DNA of 18,018 bases. Origin: Bacteroidetes bacterium UBA1952 (GTDB taxonomy: Bacteria > Bacteroidota > Bacteroidia > Chitinophagales > Chitinophagaceae). Below are positions 16,091 to 18,018 of the stretch, one piece after another; positions within the stretch are counted from its first letter, which is position 1, and the number at the start of each line of letters is the position of its first letter. The stretch lies in the NCBI GenBank assembly GCA_002336725.1, contig DDEO01000243.1:34785-52802 (forward strand). The letters run 5' to 3'. The notes below the pieces were generated by a model, which ran no database searches, was not told where the DNA came from, and saw only the letters and a program-made list of their open reading frames with translations. The position numbers and the translations under genes are program-made.

Positions 16091-16217
16091 GCAAGCAATT
16101 TTTATCCACCTGCTTTCCTGAAAAAGATGCAGTCAGACAGCCTACTGCCCCAATGAAAACCCTTTGGACTATCGGGCTGCTATTTCCCGGAGAACATACG
16201 GTTGGAAGCGCCTTTTC

Positions 16218-17393
16218 TCAATCCAGACTTCGCAGCAGAATCTCACACGCCTGCCGGATTTCAGCTTCCGAAATCGTGAGCGGCGGCGCAATGCGAATGC
16301 AATCGGGGGCAAACAGAAACCAGTCGGAAAACAGGCCCGCTTCCATACAGCGTTTCAGCGTTTGCTGCACCGCTTCGTGGCTTTCCAATTGCACGGCCAT
16401 CAGCAGTCCGGCGCTGCGCACCTCCCGGATTTTTGGGTGCTTTAAAAGGCTTTTAAAGAGGCTTTCTTTTCCGGAAATTCCGGAAATAAAATCGCCTTCC
16501 AGCAGGGCTTCAAAGGCCGCAAGGCCCGCCGCGCAACACAGCGGATGCCCGCCAAAAGTGGTGAGATGGCCCAATACCGGATTGTCGGCCAGAAGGTGCA
16601 TCTTTTCCCGCGAAGCAATAAAAGCGCCCATCGGCAGCCCGCCGCCGAGCGCCTTGCCGAGCAAAAGCACGTCGGGTACAATGCCCAGCTGTTCAAAAGC
16701 CCAGCGCGTGCCGGTGCGCCCAAAGCCCGCCTGAATTTCGTCGAGAATCAGCAAAGCGCCCACTGCGCGGCATTTCTCAGCCACAGCCTGCAACCAGCCG
16801 GCCAGCGGTTTGTGGATGCCCGCTTCGGCCTGCACGGGTTCCAGAATCACGCAGGCCGTTTCTTCATTGATGCCGTCAATCAGTGCCTGCGAGTTGTAGT
16901 CGTATTGATAAACGCCCGGCAGCAGGGGGCGGAAGGGCGCTTTCCAGTATTCGTCGCCCATCAGCGCGAGTGCGCCGGTTGTTGCACCGTGATAACTTTT
17001 TTTCGCGCCGATGATATTGGGCCTTCCGGTGGCGCGACGTGCCAGTTTGATGGCACCTTCCACGGCTTCGGCTCCGGAATTGGTAAAAAACACACAGTTG
17101 AGCGCATCGGGCAACTGGGCTGAAAGCGCGGCGGCATAGGCGGCCTGTGGCGTTTGCACCACTTCGCCATAGACCATCACGTGCAGGTATTTTTCGGATT
17201 GCCGGCGGATGGCTTCCAGCACGCGCGGGTGGCCGTGGCCCATATTGCACACCGAGATGCCGCCGATGAGGTCCAGGTATTTTTTTCCGGTTTCATCTTC
17301 CAGAAAACAGCCCTTCGCGCCGGTAATGTGCAATCCGGTGGGGGCGAAGGAAGTGGGCGCGAGGTGTTGCTGGGCAAGTTGGCGGGCGTTCAT
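16218..17393 (-). CDS. Class-III PLP-dependent aminotransferase (acetylornithine/aspartate aminotransferase family)
   Basis: This 391-residue cytoplasmic fold-type I enzyme transfers amino groups using pyridoxal phosphate. Seen: the N-terminal GCFLEDETGKKYLDLIGGISVCNMGHGHP block (28-56, in two parts), TNSGAEAVEGAIKLAR (104-119) for cofactor phosphate, SYHGAT (133-138), EPVQAEAG, LDEIQAGFGRTG with cofactor Asp218, the Schiff-base Lys247 in LLLGKALGGGLPMGA, and TFGGHPLCCAAG. These place it in the ornithine/acetylornithine aminotransferase subgroup. The exact substrate cannot be assigned, because no arginine or other pathway genes adjoin it. The ATG at 17393 starts the family N-terminus normally. 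Residues ISGISG are encoded by two TTCCGGAA sites nine bases apart (16469-16485). Confidence 0.93.
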   Translation of the reverse strand: MNARQLAQQHLAPTSFAPTGLHITGAKGCFLEDETGKKYLDLIGGISVCNMGHGHPRVLEAIRRQSEKYLHVMVYGEVVQTPQAAYAAALSAQLPDALNCVFFTNSGAEAVEGAIKLARRATGRPNIIGAKKSYHGATTGALALMGDEYWKAPFRPLLPGVYQYDYNSQALIDGINEETACVILEPVQAEAGIHKPLAGWLQAVAEKCRAVGALLILDEIQAGFGRTGTRWAFEQLGIVPDVLLLGKALGGGLPMGAFIASREKMHLLADNPVLGHLTTFGGHPLCCAAGLAAFEALLEGDFISGISGKESLFKSLLKHPKIREVRSAGLLMAVQLESHEAVQQTLKRCMEAGLFSDWFLFAPDCIRIAPPLTISEAEIRQACEILLRSLD

Positions 17394-17420
17394 GGGTGCA
17401 AAGGTGGGGCCTTACAGAAA

Positions 17421-17462
17421 AATACGCCTTACCTGCTTTCCGGAAAGCAGGCAGGGCGTATT
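17421..17462 (-). terminator. Long terminator hairpin with TTTCCGGAAA at its tip
   Basis: AATACGCC (17421-17428) pairs with GGCGTATT (17455-17462). After a 3x3 internal loop comes a perfect 20-base palindrome (17432-17451) whose centre is TTTCCGGAAA. On the minus strand it follows the vWA gene stop by 40 bases and leads into TTTTCTG, so it can terminate that transcript before the aminotransferase gene. Confidence 0.6.
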
Positions 17463-17502
17463 GTAAAAATTTTGTGGGCAGGCATTTGCCGGGAGCCGCC
17501 CG

Positions 17503-18018
17503 TTAGGCTTTATCTCCCTTATAAAAATCCTCGCTCGTGCTTTCCTTATTCCGGATTTTCTGGTTGTAGGCCGTGCGGGCGCTGCGTTCCTTTCGCAGCA
17601 TCTCGTTCACGCCTTCCTCGTCTTTGGCAAAGGACATCACGTTTGTAATGGCGATGCGGTCGGCGGCGTGGGCCACGTCGTGGTCGGTGCCGATATAGGT
17701 GAAGGTCCAGTTGTGCTTTTGCAGCTTCTCTACCAGCTTTTTAATATCGGCGGCCTTCCACTCGGCAGAGGCGTTCTCCTCGCCGTCGGTGAAGATGGTT
17801 ACCAGCACGTTGTATTCCGGAATGTCGGTTAGTTCGGTGTGCAGGCGGCTGATGGCAAAGCCCATTGCGTCGTAGGGTGGGGTTGTAGCGGGTTTGTTTT
17901 TTCTGATAATGGAACGCGGAAGACGCGGATTCAGGCGGATATACACGGATGAAAAAATCCGTGCAAATCTGGTATTATCCAAGCTATCTGCGGGTTCGGC
18001 GAAAGCTGCGCTTTCGTC
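17503..18018 (-). CDS. von Willebrand factor A domain protein, C-terminal part (5' part displaced by a repeat; runs off the window)
   Basis: The C-terminal about 130 residues match bacterial cytoplasmic vWA proteins: ATTPPYDAMGFAISRL, YNVLVTIFTDGEENAS, LQKHNWTFTYIGTDHDV and ITNVMSF. The metal-site Thr (TPPYDAM) and Asp (FTDGEEN) are present. The first metal motif DxSxS and the strands around it, about 80-100 residues in relatives, are missing. Instead the frame runs through a GCGGAT repeat (17911-17970) translated as basic filler (VYIRLNPRLPRSII) and stays open to the window edge. The first start seen inward is a TTG at 17982. Either this is a pseudogene or the N-terminal half continues outside the window with an in-frame repeat. 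Without DxSxS the metal site cannot form as in the family. The function of such proteins is not established, so I give no symbol. Confidence 0.7.
   Translation of the reverse strand, partial: DESAAFAEPADSLDNTRFARIFSSVYIRLNPRLPRSIIRKNKPATTPPYDAMGFAISRLHTELTDIPEYNVLVTIFTDGEENASAEWKAADIKKLVEKLQKHNWTFTYIGTDHDVAHAADRIAITNVMSFAKDEEGVNEMLRKERSARTAYNQKIRNKESTSEDFYKGDKA
17911..18016. repeat. GCGGAT-family palindromic repeat within the vWA reading frame
   Basis: The left arm (17913-17950, AACGCGGAAGACGCGGATTC, then AGGCGGATATACACGGAT) turns at CACGGAT-GAAAAA-ATCCGTG (17944-17963). It continues as a degenerate right arm to about 17992. A second small hairpin, CGAAAGC-TGC-GCTTTCG (18000-18016), follows. 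The family resembles a GCGGAT repeat I recall from Bacteroidota intergenic regions. A partial second copy is at 16051-16090. Confidence 0.65.

Larger units (their letters stand above)
15852..16217. other. 366-base convergent gap: repeats and terminator
   Basis: This gap separates porV and the aminotransferase, which converge. It contains AGTATCAAG-type repeats (15858-15900), a bidirectional terminator (15902-15948), a TTTCCGGAAA (15961-15970) followed by TTTCCGG, and one arm of a GCGGAT repeat (16051-16090). From 16091 to 16217 I see no gene, RNA or repeat. An open frame begins here on plus, but it mostly reads the aminotransferase antisense. Confidence 0.6.
181..17822. repeat. Dispersed palindromic octamer TTCCGGAA, 23 copies (HIP1-like)
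   Basis: Copies start at 181, 1147, 1353, 1973, 2555, 4381, 6002, 7553, 7573, 8204, 10741, 11287, 11379, 12805, 13415, 14014, 15476, 15749, 15962, 16469, 16478, 17438 and 17815. Ten of them extend to TTTCCGGAAA (181, 1147, 6002, 7553, 11287, 13415, 14014, 15962, 16469, 17438). Seventeen lie in genes and six between genes. In genes all three phases occur: Ser-Gly, Pro-Glu and Phe-Arg-Lys. Counted by eye on the plus strand; being palindromic, both strands are covered. The function is unknown. Confidence 0.85.

Noticed and set aside
16012..16734. Plus-strand open frame starting in the porV-aminotransferase gap, with an internal MKTLWTIGLL start that looks signal-like
   Set aside because: After about 10 residues it runs into the antisense of the aminotransferase and has no further protein-like features.
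17399..17406. CACCTTTG on the minus strand just before the aminotransferase ATG as a -7 element
   Set aside because: One base off consensus, no -33 element at the right spacing, and it would make the mRNA nearly leaderless.

Overview
The window comes from a member of the Bacteroidota with moderately high GC. It carries the type IX secretion and gliding genes gldJ, porU and porV next to murF. It also has promoters of the phylum's TTTG / TAnnTTTG type and no Shine-Dalgarno-led starts. I cannot fix the genus. No rRNA, CRISPR array or transposase gene is visible.

Layout, left to right: the 5' part of a minus-strand tRNA (probably tRNA-Lys) behind an excellent promoter; an inward-rectifier-type K+ channel (minus); a tripartite RND efflux set on plus (lipoprotein adaptor, HAE1-type pump, then a 359-base gap full of repeats, then a lipoprotein outer-membrane channel); murF and gldJ on minus, separated by an intrinsic terminator; porU and porV on plus, divergent from gldJ; a 366-base gap with repeats and a bidirectional terminator; a PLP-dependent class-III aminotransferase (minus); and the 3' part of a von Willebrand A domain gene (minus) whose N-terminal half is replaced by a palindromic repeat and runs off the window.

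How the genes work together: GldJ (outer-membrane lipoprotein), PorU (C25-family sortase) and PorV (outer-membrane shuttle protein) act in type IX secretion and cell-surface attachment of cargo. MurF is cytoplasmic cell-wall synthesis. The RND set should export toxic compounds across both membranes.

The most unusual signal is not a gene. The palindromic octamer TTCCGGAA occurs 23 times in 18 kb, where chance predicts about 0.3, and ten copies extend to TTTCCGGAAA. Copies lie in coding and intergenic DNA, in all three codon phases, and at the tip of one terminator hairpin. This resembles the HIP1 palindrome of cyanobacteria and is the best candidate here for something undescribed. A second theme is that dispersed palindromic repeats have entered or replaced coding sequence: at the C-terminus of the RND pump and at the N-terminal side of the vWA gene.
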